From Lanius collurio (Eukaryota > Chordata > Aves > Passeriformes > Laniidae): DNA of 64,000 bases. The DNA lies in contig JACBWW010000012.1 in assembly GCA_020086605.1 (NCBI GenBank), positions 16,269,897 through 16,333,896 of the forward strand. Reading direction: 5' to 3'. Shown here piece by piece: positions 26,564 to 40,100 of the stretch. The notes under the pieces are model-generated. The model ran no database searches. It was given only the letters and a program-made list of their open reading frames with translations, and was not told the origin of the DNA. The position numbers and the translations under genes are program-made. Position 1 is the stretch's first letter. The number at the start of each line of letters is the position of its first letter.

Positions 26564-29500
26564 GGGGAGGTGAGAAGTGGATGTTAACAGAGCTTCGTGC
26601 AGCTACACTTCCATATGGTGAAACAGCTGTGTGCTTGCTCCTCTCAGAAACATGTTTTCCTATACAGCTTGGAGCTGATTCATTCAGAGATGCACTCCAG
26701 ACAACAGCATAATGAAGCAGGGCCTTGCTTTCTATCTGTGTTATGATATTTTCATTAAATACCGGTAAAATATTAAAAAACCCTCTGGGTGGCCTAGAAA
26801 TCTAACTTTCATCAGATTTCTTAGAACAATGTTGAATTGGTCTTAAACTCTGTTTGAACCAGTGCAAAAATATGGTCTAAATACCAGTGTCTAATATTCA
26901 GCCATAATTCTTTATTTTAAAGAATCTTTGTGTTCCTTAGGAAAGGTAGAAAATCAGAAATATTATTGTTGCATTCTTCTTTTAAATCACTTAGGCTGGC
27001 TTGTGAAAATGAAGAGTAAGCAGTGGTATTGGCAGAAAAAAAAGTAGGAATTTCACTAAAAATGTAAAGGAGAAACCAAAGGTAAAAGAAAATTAGGGCC
27101 CTGAAGAATTATATTTCTTACTACATGATTCTTTCTTAGATCCATAACACCACTGAGCAGATTATTCTATTCTTAATTTTTGTATCTTAAAAGTCTACAT
27201 TATAATTTATTCAGACTGTGGAACCTTGCATTTTAAATCTCCGCTAATGTCTGTTGTAAATACCATGTTTGCTTTGATGAAAGAAATAATTTTTGGGGGA
27301 GTTAAGTTTTTTCTTCAGTCCCTCTTGCTTAACTTTGTTATAATCCTTTAGGTAAGCATTTTAAAATTATACATTTTAAAGAGATTTGGAATTGAAATAT
27401 GAAATAAATTTTGAATATTTTAGGAAGATACCAAAATCTTAAATGTAGTTGAGATGTTTGCTGACATGTCTTCACTGGATGATAGAATATACTGTATAAC
27501 AAAGCTATAAAGAATGATGAAATCACATAATATTTGAATTTGAGTTATTCTTCTGGGCTTTTGGTCCTGAGATAAAATGCATCAACTTCAGATGTAGCTT
27601 CAACAGCTCTTGTTTTTCTCCATTTGTAAGTAGTGCAAAAATTACTGAAGCATCTGTGTACAGACATAGGTAAGAGTCACTCATCCATGTCTTTCCTACA
27701 AAGCTGGTGCAGTTAACAGGTCTGGAAATCCACAGCCTTTACTCTTTAGACCTTCTTTCTTCTTCCTGTAGAAGTAATTCCTGCAGATCCATATTAGTCC
27801 GAAATCAGTGAAGGCAGAACTGAACCCAAAGTGTTCCATAAATGACAGGTCGTCTTGAAGTGAGGCTGTGACAGGAAAGGACTTTCTACTGCTTATGTTT
27901 CTACTTCTGCAGAGGAACAACTCAGCCTGGATATAAATAACTCTTATACATTCTGTGGGATGGATGAAAATTGTATCATAGTATCACACATTGCACCATT
28001 TTCATCACATTTCATAATTCTAGTAGAAAACTGCCTACTTTATTTACCCACTTCTTTCAAGAAAAACTGTGTTAAAATACTTGACTTGTGATAGCTCAAT
28101 GTCCATATTGCTTAGTCATATTTTGAATCAACCTCCCTGAACTTATGGAAAAATATGTACTTTATTCCATTTTTAAACCACCTATTCATGCATCCATATA
28201 TCCAAAAGAAGTTGACTTTTAAAGAAGTGATTCCTAAATGTTCCACTAAAATATGTACTCACTTTGCAAGCAAATGTGTGTTTCTTAACAAAGCAGATTA
28301 AAAAATATAAAGGTGCTTGTGAAAAACTCCAGAACTTTTCACAAAAGCATAAAGAATCACTAGCAACATCACTGAGTTTAATAAAAGATGTAAACAGAGA
28401 ACTGTTTTTCCTTAAAAACAGAAGTAAAATTTCTCTCCTATAAAAACCTTCAAAAAGAAAAAGTAGGATTATTTCAGTTGCTCAGTTCACATCATGAATT
28501 TCCTAAAGAAAGTGTAATCCTGTGTTAATGCAGCTTCTTTAACTTGACTGTACAAGGTTTGGTTTGAACCCAAAAACCTCTTCAGGAGTTTTAATATCTC
28601 TCTGAATAAGCTCCAGAAGAAGAGTGAGATTCTACAAAGGAGTTTTTACATCAGTTTTCTTAAGTCTTCCCAAAAGAGATTTTGCAGTTTTCACACATCA
28701 GTGGGATGTTTTATTTGTGTATTTGCAGAAGCTCAGTCTTTTAAGTATATCTTCCTTTTTTTTTAATCACTTTGAGCATATATGGTTATAAATCTCATTA
28801 GAATGATTAATGATAAAATTCTTGCAAACACAAATGTAAATACATCAGAACTGTATTTTCTAGGGTGGCAATTCTACATCTCAGAATTTTTCAGTCAGCA
28901 TTAGATTTCTTTTAGTCACTTAATTTCCTTAATCCACAATGTTGAGCTAGATTCAAGGACTGCCCTGTAATACTTATGAGAATTTTGTTTTTAAATTTTG
29001 GCGTCAGGTGACATGATTGTAAATTCTTTTCAGATCTTGAAATGTTTCATTGTTCTCTTCGTGGATCCTGGATCTTGAAAAGGGAGGAGGGGATTGGGAA
29101 GGTAGCACATGGTAGTTAGAAACCAATAAATGAAGGCAGAAGACAAAATGGTATGAAAGGAGAAAAGTATAAAATACATCAGATAAAGAAAGATATAGAT
29201 GAGCATTCAGCTTCAGAAAGTCAGAAGAATGTATCTGACAGACCAGAAAAGCAAGTGCAAAGGGCAGAGTTGATTGAAAAAGTGTTTGCTACATTGCACA
29301 TTTTCATCAGAACCAAGCTCTACACTTCGTTGCCCAAGCCTTCAACTTCTCAGGTACACTGATTCCATCAAATGGAACTGAATTGATCCCATCTTTTTTT
29401 TGCCTGATACCAATCAAAAGACAAGAAAATGAAGGCATTCTGAGGGCCCAGCAGGCTATGAAATGTATTTTGAATAATGCAGCTACTTCTGCAATACTAA

Positions 29501-32295
29501 ATGAAATTTATCAGCTTTGTTATCATGCCAATTAGCTGTAAATAGATCTTGTCATTAGATAACACAACACCTGTACATTTGATATGATTTACTTTGCTTC
29601 TTCTGATGGCAAACACTGCTACATCTTAGTGCCAGATTTATTTTTAAAAAGGGATTTCTAGCTGATGCAAAATGTCATCATTCCACTGAGTTACATCCAT
29701 CCAAGTCTCAGTCGAAGTTGGGTGTTTGGCCAAAGAGTTTGGTAGCTGGTGCCAAGAGGGGTAACAGTAATACAGTAAAATAAAAAGAGTGAGTGATGAG
29801 AGATCGTCATTTTATGAAGTGCTTATCTGATTTGTGGGTTAAAAAGTTGTGAAATGATAGGGCCAAACTCCCATCTTACCAAGCACCTCATTTACTTTTA
29901 TGGATGCTGACCACAGTGTCCTGTAAACAGAACATATGACTGCATACCTTAATTCTACTGAGGGAAAAAAATCTTTCAAATGCTCTTTTGCTTTGCTTTA
30001 TGTCAAGTAATGGCAATGTATTTAGTTGTCCATTGAATGAGAACAGAAATCTGCTGGCTTGTTTTGATAACTTCACAATGACAACAAAATAGTTCAATTA
30101 CTCTGTTTCTCATCCTATAGTAATAGAGGTATATTAATTTAATAGAGATATATTATTTGAACTTATTATTTTGGATCCATATCAGCTCTTGTTTTTCCCA
30201 AAGTTTCTAGTAAATTGGAATCTGGTGTTTGTATGATTTCTAGATAGTATAAAAAAGGCTGTTTCATAATTTGTGCAGGAGTTGGTTATGAATTTCTTCA
30301 GACAATTCTGAGGTTTGAATCAAATCCACCTGGGATAGGACCTATGAACTATCGCTGATTATACAAGAAATAACAGACTGAAATGAGTTAAACTGCTACA
30401 AGGTGTATCAGACGTACGAGTACCCTGGGTTACTACACTGGCTAAGAAGAATGCCTTAAGGTCCTAAAATTGCATGGATAGTGAGAACTTTCTTACTGAT
30501 GCAGTAGACAAAAATGCAGTTTCATGATTTGCATTGACTTTTAAAATGGTGGTAGTCCTACAGAGCCAAGTGCCAGCAATTAAAAAAGAAGCAAACTCAG
30601 ACCCAAACCCCCACATATATTTGAGATTTCCTTTTTAAATATTTAAGATTGTGTTTGACTGCAGTCAAGTGCAGTGTGATTTTCAAACATTTCTAATTTT
30701 ATTTAAAGGAATATTGAAGTACTTCCATAGATTCTAATTCATATTTCTGGTTAACCATATCAGAGTTTTGACAGTTTTCCTCTGCTGGTTTTATTCCTTT
30801 TGAAAACTGTTTCCCTCTGTCAACTGTATGGAACAAAAGTAATATCTGGGGCTGATTGTCATGGTACTTTATTTCCATATTTTTAAACTCTGTGAAAAGA
30901 AAGAGTCCAGCTTCATAAAGCAAGCTTCAAGCTTTCCAGAGCAAAGTCACTCAGTGAACATATTCAAGTGCAAACATTTAAGCATTTAAGGTACAAGGGC
31001 ACTGTTATACTTTGGGCTTATATAGGTTCATAACTCCCCAGGGGACAGGAATAGCTGAAGTACAGACTCTTTGTAGTGTCTAAAATGAAACATATGCATT
31101 AAGTCCTTGAAGGAAAAAGATCTAATTTTACTGGGTTTTAATGTCAGTAAAGAAGAACCCAACTTAATGTTTTAGGCAGCTGTCACCTCCTTAAATGGCA
31201 TTCAATGGTGGACAATACAAAATAAAAAGCAGTTTTGTTTAAAGGCAAAATCAAAGAAAGCTGTGCCCTATGAACTGTTCTGTAGCCCTCTGTATGTTCT
31301 AAGGTGCAGTGATCTTTGCTGATGCCATCTTCAAAGGGAAAAGGCAAACGCATTTGAATGGTCCACAGAACATCAAATTTGTAGTGTTGTTTATCAGAAG
31401 ATGTTGAAAGACTTTGGAGAATTTTCACAACTCTTACAATGAGGCATCTTCAGTTTGAGTACTTTACTATGAAAGTTGTGGCACTGTAGAGTGAGAAAGA
31501 TGTGAATGCCAGATAATGTTTACTGAAATAGAAATTCTTATTTTTCCCATCATGCTAAATCTTTTTGCACATTTTTAAATTATTATTCTGCATGTACTGA
31601 AGCACTGTGTTTAGATGTGAAAGCTGTGATATTTCACTCCACAGTATTTTAGTTGAAATAAACAGTCTAATTTAATACTTCAAATAATATTTGCTAAGTA
31701 TGAAAAATGCCACCATGTTATATATGTCTCCTTACTGGATGAGGATGAAGCATTTTAATATTTTAATTAAGTACCTTTTTAATGAAATAAATGAGAAATA
31801 TCTACTTTAAAATATTTTTAAATTCTGAGTCCTTTTCAATAGCAGTATAAATTAGATGGAGTGGCAACCATTTGATTGTAGTGCCTTCAGTTTCCTTAAA
31901 AATAATTTGACCTGGGGAGGGAGCCTCAATATATGTAGAGCACAGGAGAGAGATATGAAACCCTTTTCAGTGCTTTTCCAGTAAGGCAAGTGCTGCCAAT
32001 CCAAAGTTCGTTCAACCTCCCTGTGGAATTCCAACAGTGAGGCCTTGACCCACGACTGGGATATGATAGTTCAGATTTCTGTATCCATGAAGAATCCCTT
32101 TTAAGTTATTGGTGTACACCTGAGTGCTTTTCTATCACAGTTTATCATCTGTTCTATTTGTTTTAGAAGATCACAAGTATCTAACTATATTAAATTAGGC
32201 TTAATACAATTCAAAAAGATAGAGCAAGCTAAAGAAAAGGTTGATACCACAAATTTGCCCTTTTCACAAAATAAGGTCAGTGTCAAACAGAGTTT

Positions 32296-32315
32296 TTAAT
32301 CTTGTTTAATCTTGT
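32296..32315. repeat. Perfect 2 x 10-bp tandem repeat
   Basis: The unit ttaatcttgt is repeated once. Minor slippage duplication. Confidence 0.8.
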
Positions 32316-35300
32316 TTCAGGAAATAATGAAATGAAAACAATGATGTTCTTGATTTCAGGTTCACCATTCATAACATTGCTTTTTCTCCTTGCAGACAGA
32401 GAGGGAAGTGATCATTCTTATCATATTCTCTTCATCATGATAAGTAAGCAATTGCACCTGCAGGCAGATTAAACCTACCAGCTGTAACTAAAACCAGAAT
32501 TGCCCCTCTCTTCTTTGAAGGAACACATTGAGCACTTTGCCATATGCCTAAAAAAATGGTTTCTTTTGGCCTTACTGCTCTCTGGCAGTTCAGCTACATA
32601 GATGTCTTGTTTATCTACACTTGATTTTTATGTCTTTATGAAAAAGGTCTTCAAACAGCATAAGTAATGTATACTTACCAGTAAGCTACAATACCTAAGC
32701 TTGAAGAAACATTGAATTACCTTTGTTTAACACCATGGCTTGTACAGAAGGGTGTAATTATTTGCAAAGGGGAAAGGGAGTCTCTGTCAATAGTTTCCCC
32801 ATTTAAAAAGGAGCATTTATGAAATCACTTACCTTATGTTTATTGTATTACATTAAATGCTAGGAAAAGTAACTATAGATATATCAGCTCCACATCCTCA
32901 GATAGAAAAATATGTTTGAGAAGCCAGGTTCAAATAGCAAGAGTGTTGTTATTCTGTGGGTCTCATTTTGTTGAGAACTGTGCACACAGAAAAGAAAAAT
33001 TGTGCTTTTAGCCAACAAATTATATCTTAAATATTAGTCCATGTGTTATAAAATGGGTGTAAATGAAAACCAAAAAGGGAGGACAAAGATTCATTGGGCT
33101 GGTTTTGGTCAATCTGATAGCCCATTATGTTAGCACACTGGCACAGCAAAGACAGATGTAGGGAGAATAAATAACAGGGTATCTGTGCAGATGTTAAGGT
33201 TAGCATATGCCCAAAGTATCACAGACAAGAGCAAGGAAAGCATAAATTATGTTACTATTTGCTTGTTTGCCTGTTAATTTAGTAAACCTTAAATGAATTT
33301 GGCTTTGACAGATCACCATGTCAGTAAAGTTTGCTTGCTAGGTAGAGATACATGAGCACATTCTGAAAATGCACACCACTCTTTTCTGGTTTCTTGCAAT
33401 AAGAGAAGGCAGCCAGTGGAAAGATGTAAAGTAAGAGCAGTTAAAATACGAACTTGAAAAATTACTTTTTCAGCAGCTTTCTGGATATGTATGAGCAGAG
33501 CCAGCTTGCGCTGTTCAGGACCAACAGATAGGAAGTTGCAGTATTGCAAAATAATGAGATGTAGATCCTATGGTTTGATAGCATGCACAGAATCTTAGAG
33601 GCAGAGTGTAAGTTTCTAACTTGATTGAGATTCAGATGCAGTGTGGGTGTGAGGAAGAGGGAAGTCTAACTCCAAAGTAGTGATCAGCTGCTGTTATGAA
33701 TATTGGTGAGAGAGATTTGGTGATTGGCAAAGGCAACAGAAGGGAGAGATTAAAAGAAAATGTAAGAATGTCTTAGTTTTACTTATGTTGATGAATCTGT
33801 GAGACAGAAGGAGACAGTTGAGCCATTCAGTTTAACTCGTACTAGTGAATGTTACTGGGTGTTACACGGTTGTCCAACATACTCTTACACAATCTCCAAA
33901 GTTGCAGCTTCTGCAACTTATCTACTTCTGCTAATTATCTATCTTTTATTGATTTGTTACTTTTATCACCAAAAGACTGTTTCTAATGCCTAACCTGAAT
34001 TGATTCTGCTGCAGGTTGTGTGTCTCCTTCAGCCCTTTTTTCCATATTATCTACCTTTCATCCTTCTCATGCAAAAATAATGTAATCACTTCCTTCATGG
34101 GAACAATTTTTTTCTGTATATGATCCCATGAAGTTGTTGAAGACCAAGATACTTCTACTTCAGTGTTATCCAGTAGCTGCTTTCTAGTATTAGAAACAAA
34201 TATTGATGAATATTTGTGCGTAGTTCTTTTTGACCAATGAATTTCAAGATCTGACTGGACAAAACATGTTCCTTCTCCAAAAGGTATCTGAACAAGTTAG
34301 CATCACTTATTATCACCACTCAGTTTGTTTTGAATGATTTTGCAAAAGGCCTGCAGAAATCTTGATTTATCTGGTTTTGATGATTTGGCTTTATGAGTAA
34401 CCTTTCCAGGACAGATCCCCCCTTTTTCTTTCTTTTTACTGTTTGTTCTTACGCTTTCAATGGGTTCATCCACATTCCAGGCTTCAGAGCAAATTCTTCA
34501 TGTGCCAGCTAATGTCACCTTCTTTCTTTTTCCTCTTCTATCTTTCTGAGAAAAACTAGGTTAAATGTGGGGCAACTGAGTTATGCATTTGCATCTCTTA
34601 TTTCACACCCCTGATCGTCTGCCACCTGATTTCTACCACCTTGTGCTTTTCTTTAATACACAGACATCTAAGTTGATCAATGATTTGTAACATTTCTTCC
34701 TTTTGTCCTTCTCATTTCATCTTCAGCTGTTTGCTCTGACAGTATCTCTTCTGCCCATTATATTGGATTACTATTAATAAAACTGGATTACAACACAATT
34801 TTAAAAATTGAAAGAATTTCTCAAGTAATGTGTTGAAAACAAACTGTTCCCATGGAGAGGGTTTTCTTCAGAAATGACCTGTAAGCATTACAAGTGCTGA
34901 GTCTGTAATGTAAAGAAAGATTACAAAAGAAGTTTTTTTAAGTGTAAGTGCATGGAAAGTTATGGTGAGAACTGCTATCTCATATTCTGAAAGGATGATC
35001 ACAAAGAATACAGCACTTGCAAGAATTTTTTGCTCTTTTAACTACACCAAGAATTTTAAATGAAGGGCTATAATCCTGTGAGATTGCAACATATAGGATG
35101 GATAAATTGAATTTATATATATTTATTTCCAAACATAACATAAGCAATAAAACAGTTAATATGCACTATGCAGTAAGAATTGCACTAGCATTTTTATTAC
35201 ATAGTTAAGGGCAAAAACACGCCAAAGGAAGGAAAATAGCATAATTCTTAGGTTTAAAATTACTTCTAGCAGCAAGGGAAGTAGTCTAAAACAAAAAATC

Positions 35301-36214
35301 TTTACTTTCCAGAGTATTCTTGTCTATGAATGCCAAATGTGAAGGTCAACTGACTCTATTGCTTTAACTTTTGTTTTGTAGTGTAATGTGTGCTTTGTTG
35401 GCTCTGATACACAGGTTCCTGTGAGCAGAAAACATAATTATAGAAAAACAGAATTTGAGCATTGAAGGTTAATGACCTTACTGTATTCGATTTCATGCTA
35501 TCCACAAGACAATTACATTGAGTTTGTTATAAGGCTATTTTTAATAGCTGCTGGACATTTTCCATTTAAGAGAGCACTTCCTGTAATTACAGAGCATGAA
35601 AAGCCAAAACAACTTTAAGAAATTTAACCCTTTTTATCGAGTCTGGGTTCATAGCTGGTGAAATCATCTGACTCCTAGGTATCAAAGTTATGTGGAGTTT
35701 TTCTGGAAACCAGTCCCTGTGGGTGCAGTGAACAGGGTGCTGAGCTGTCTTTCCTCCCACTTGAGTCCAGCAGGAGCAACAAGATTGGACAGTCTAGATT
35801 AATCTACTTCAGGCTTTGTTCTTATCTCGACTAAGGAACTCTGGACAAAGTATTCAGTGAATGTTTTTAGGCCATTACAGCACAACGTGTCTGCTTTCTG
35901 ACTCACCTTTGCTTCTGTAAAGAAAGTGCTCTTCAGACAAAGTTTCAGATTAACCTTCATTTTTGCTTTCATTCAAAACTATAATAACAGTACTATAGAT
36001 AAATAATGCCCTTGTAGCTAATGTTATTGAGTATATTCCATCTTCATCCAGGAACTTTGGTGTAGAGTAATGACACCAATTGGGTGGCTCGAGGCAACTG
36101 TCCAATAACTGTCAAGGAAAATTTCATCCTTGTCACTCCTCTTGACCTTCACATTCTTAGGGCTTTTTCTGATGGTCTTCAATTGAGTTTGACTATCCTG
36201 TAATTCTGTATGGG

Positions 36215-36272
36215 ATAACATATATGTAATACATATACATGTAATGTATATGTAATGTATATGCAATATATA
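36215..36272. repeat. AT-rich low-complexity tract (TATATGTAATG-like)
   Basis: Imperfect repeats of 'gtaatgtatat' and 'atacatat' give alternating purine-pyrimidine DNA with several small palindromes. A decayed microsatellite is the simplest reading. Confidence 0.75.
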
Positions 36273-36829
36273 CAGCTGATTAGGCTTCACAAAGGAAAGT
36301 GACTTTCTTCTCATAACAGTTTAAGAAATGCAATTTATTCTCCTTTGACTGCAGAAGTAGTCTTTTTATTTATATCTTGACTTTCTACAAATATTTTGTT
36401 AACTATTCTAGACTACTCACTAAGCTTTTTTTCAGGTACCAATACTTGATAATCATAGATTTTTGAGTCTTCTAATTTAGATGTGAGGACACTGTTGTGG
36501 TCTGTTGTCTCCCTGTGCAGAATGCATGTCTTGTAGAGAGCATTGCTCCCTTACTGTCAGTCCTTCAGGCTCTCTGCTTTCTTTCCTCAAGTTTAGTGAT
36601 AAACAGCATTCTGCAGCAGCAGACAAGTATTTTCTGAAGAATTCAATGGATTTCTAGAATCAAATCCTAATATAATACTATAATATTTTCTGTAAAGAAA
36701 CTGTTCATGTCTTTCAATGTCTGCAACACATGCCCAATGTTCTTTATGTTGTATCTTACATATCATATCTGTTTTGATGGGACACCCTGATTGCTCATTT
36801 AACTGTAACTGAGAGGAAATTTTGACATA

Positions 36830-37128
36830 TGTATAAAAGTATCGTACTTGTGGAGGTGCCTTCCCCTGAAATCCTGGGGGGAGGGACCCTGCGGGTCTGT
36901 CCCTGTCCCCATGTCACTTGTGCCCCATACCTGTTCCTGATAGGTTGGTTTGGGTGCCCAGGGCCTGGGGAGAGAGCAGGGTCCCATGACTGGGGTCTGC
37001 CTGGGAACTCCAGCCATGCAGCTGGAGGAATAAAACATCTCTGAACATCTAAAGAAATATCGCTTCATCTTTCCTTCCAAGTTCATCGCTGTTTTATACA
37101 TGTTGTAAGGATTCCCCTCATTACAACA
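36830..37128 (+). mobile_element. Candidate solo LTR of an endogenous retrovirus
   Basis: A GC-rich block of about 300 bp interrupts AT-rich DNA. It starts TGT and ends ACA, the LTR termini, and is flanked on both sides by CATA (36826-36829 and 37129-37132), a plausible 4-bp target duplication. An AATAAA at 37029-37034 lies about 100 bp before the end, where a polyadenylation signal is expected for a plus-strand LTR. An alternative right end at 37100 is suggested by TGTATAAAA at the left and its complement TTTTATACA at 37092-37100, but that end has no matching duplication. No gag, pol or env sequence adjoins it, so this would be a recombined solo LTR. Family not assigned. Confidence 0.65.
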
Positions 37129-37132
37129 CATA

Positions 37133-40100
37133 CTTGTTCTGTACTTGGTATGCCATTACCTTATTTGTGTGCAACAAATCTCCATTTAGATATTCATTAT
37201 ATATATTCTTTTTTCCCCCTCATGTATTTATAGATATGGAGATGTACTTCAAATGTTTTAGGGAGAAAGCAAATGGGTTAGAAATTTAATGTGATGTATC
37301 TGCATCATAAAAGGACAAGTTTATTGACTTTTGGCAAACATTTGTTTGTTTTCTGTCATTCCATTATATTGTTAGGCAGTAACTGATGGAATAAAGGAAA
37401 TACCAGGTTTACATCATTGCTTGGATTTTTGGAGTGTTTTGTATTTCAGCTTTTCTTCCATTCTCCCTCTTTTGACCTCTGCTTTCCAGTTTGGGGACAT
37501 ATTTTGTCTTCGTAGCCTGAGATAGTGTATCGTCTTGAAAGATTGTATCTGTAAGGCAGTAGCTTGGAAGGATTAAGTTCCTCACAGAGCTATCCATTTA
37601 TCACAAACATGTTAATATATGTGACCCCTCTTTTTTTTTCTGTGGGCAAGGAAATGAATTGCTTTGTTCCTAGTTGCAGAATTATATTGGTGAAAGACAG
37701 GAGAGTTTTCCCTGTTTCTGTTATCTGTCAGGAAATAATTTGTATGATCATTTCAGTTTTACTACAAAATTGGTCATTTGATGTAAGATGCTTCACTCTT
37801 CTTGTAGATTACTATAATTGGATGTAAGTAAGAGATTGTAACTACATTGACTTGGGAAGTTGCAATGCAACAGAAACCAATCCCATATCTGTCAGTGATC
37901 CATAACTGCTGTATGCTTGATTATTTATAGAAAGTTTTCTTTGTTAGGCCAGTTTATTCGTCAGTTTAATTCCAGTCCTTCCAAGGGCAGTTTAAAAAAT
38001 GACACTTTTTTGTTTATAGGCAGAATCTTGTATTCTGGTTTCTGGTACAACTATAGACTTGATTTAATTATCTCATGGAATGGCAGTTTTCACTTACACA
38101 GTATCTGTGTTCTAGCAGTCAGAAGTTTTACAAATGCAGTGGATGCAAGGCTTCGTTTTTCAGGGAGTGTGGAAAATCATCATTGGATTGTAACTTGATG
38201 GTGGGTACTGCCATCAGCATCTTAGCTGCTTCACTGGTTACCAATCCGGAGCAACCATGTGAAGGAAGAATTTAGACCTTAATGACAACAGTTAAATTAA
38301 AATAATCTGTTAATTACAATGGAAAATCCCCTCAACTTTGTTCATTTTCTCTTGTGGGATGGAGAGGTCAATACTATTTCTCATTTAGGAGACTTCTTAC
38401 TAGCAGGGAAAAATGAATCCTCTATGTCACTTTGGTTTATATTATATTTCTAGGCTGACTGGTATTGTCCCTTTAAATATTGTCAGTGCAAATCCATTAT
38501 TGATTTGTTTCTGCAACTATGTTCATCACCATTTTGTTTCCTGACAGGAAGCAGACACAAAAGTAATTTTCCAGAAGCTTATGACTTTCTAATTTTAACA
38601 CTTTGAGATTTGAAACTCAAATCTCTCCCAAAGAAAACAGAATAGGAAAATTTGGTTTCTACTTTCCTTTGATGAGTGCTCTAAAACAGACTTCATTACC
38701 AAGCACTAAAACCAAAATTGTCTGTTTGTAGTCTGAATAAACAAGCTATTCTTCCAAGCAAGAATGTATTGTGGAGGTCAGACAACTTTGAAAACAATGG
38801 AGACAAATTCAGTAAAACAAATTCTGAACATCTGCAGGTGAGATGAGAGAATCCACTATGCAAGTTTCACAGTGACCTTAGAAATATAGTAGTCTGGTTA
38901 TAGACTATAGCTATGGCTCAAGTATTGCTTTGCAAAACTTAAGACATTAACATGAATTAAAACTTTAATTTAGAATGGCTATTTCACTCATTATATACTT
39001 TATAGCTGCAGTAATTCAATTACAGAATAAATTAAACCTGTAATTTTTCTGATGATCTTTAGATGAAATTCTCTCACTTTATGGAAATAAATTACTTACG
39101 ACAGACCACAGGATGAACTGTAAAATGCTTTTTCCCTTCTCATCTGTAGGTAGATGTTAGGCAGGAAAACAACTGGTAATAACCTTATTTTCAGCAATAT
39201 TTTGACTCCTGTAATTTTTGATAAGTGAGTTAAAAGCCTTAGCTGTGTATGGGTCTAAGAAGCAATTACTTTAAACGTATAGTGATTTAATATTAATAGT
39301 AAGATGCTTCTTTGCTTGAAGAAAAGCTAATGCAAGAAGAAACTGTCATGAGTAAAATTAGATGTTATAAGACCATTTGTTTTCATATTTCCAAATAAAT
39401 TGGTGCACTTGGGGGCTTCCAGAATGCAGATAATGGGGAATGTAGAAATTATTACTTCACTTGCCTTTAACTGAAAAATTATTAGATTCCCATTTACAAA
39501 TGTTTTTGCAATGTTTTTATTAATTAATGCCTGTTAAGAAGAACTCTAAGACTTGAAAGGATGAGATAAATCTAGTCACCATGTAATTACTTTACAATTA
39601 GATTAGCAATAAAGACTTCATTAAAATTTTTGTAGTATAAACCGACACAAAATATTTAGATATTTAAGAGCTCAGGCTCTAAAATTATTTAGATCTCACT
39701 TATAAGATTACAGCCTTTATCTTCTCTCCCTTAGAGATAAACTCTTCTTCAGTCTACTGTGAAATAAATCCCTGCAAGACGGGAATCTTGAAATTGTTCT
39801 GTTGGAACTTGCTTGAATGCCATTAAAATATATAGACGATAATTTTCTTTGTATCCCACTGGCTTGTGCCAGTAACTGTAATTTTCAATTGTAATTCCAC
39901 TGTCTCCTAGTATGGGCATCTCTTTACTTTGTGTGAAACATTATTCTGCATACTTACTTTACTTATTTTATGTACTTAGTATTAATACAGGAAATAGTGT
40001 TAACACAGGAAATTAGTGTGCATTAGCTATTGAATTTCAAATTCACCTGTTAACTTCCTCATCTAAACAGGATTATAAAGGAACAAAACACCCATTTCAG

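Larger units (their letters stand above)
25356..36825. other. Intergenic, no gene recognised
   Basis: AT-rich, apparently unique sequence of about 11.5 kb. Points of note are a TATA-box plus splice-donor arrangement at 26477-26563, a tandem 10-mer (ttaatcttgt twice, 32296-32315) and an alternating TATATGTAATG tract at about 36220-36270. No exon of a known protein was found. Confidence 0.6.

Noticed and set aside
38075..38275. Frame with YKCSGCKASFF and CGKSS, reminiscent of a zinc finger
   Set aside because: Cysteine spacing does not form a complete C2H2 or nuclear-receptor finger, the histidines are missing and the flanking sequence has no coding character. A chance resemblance.
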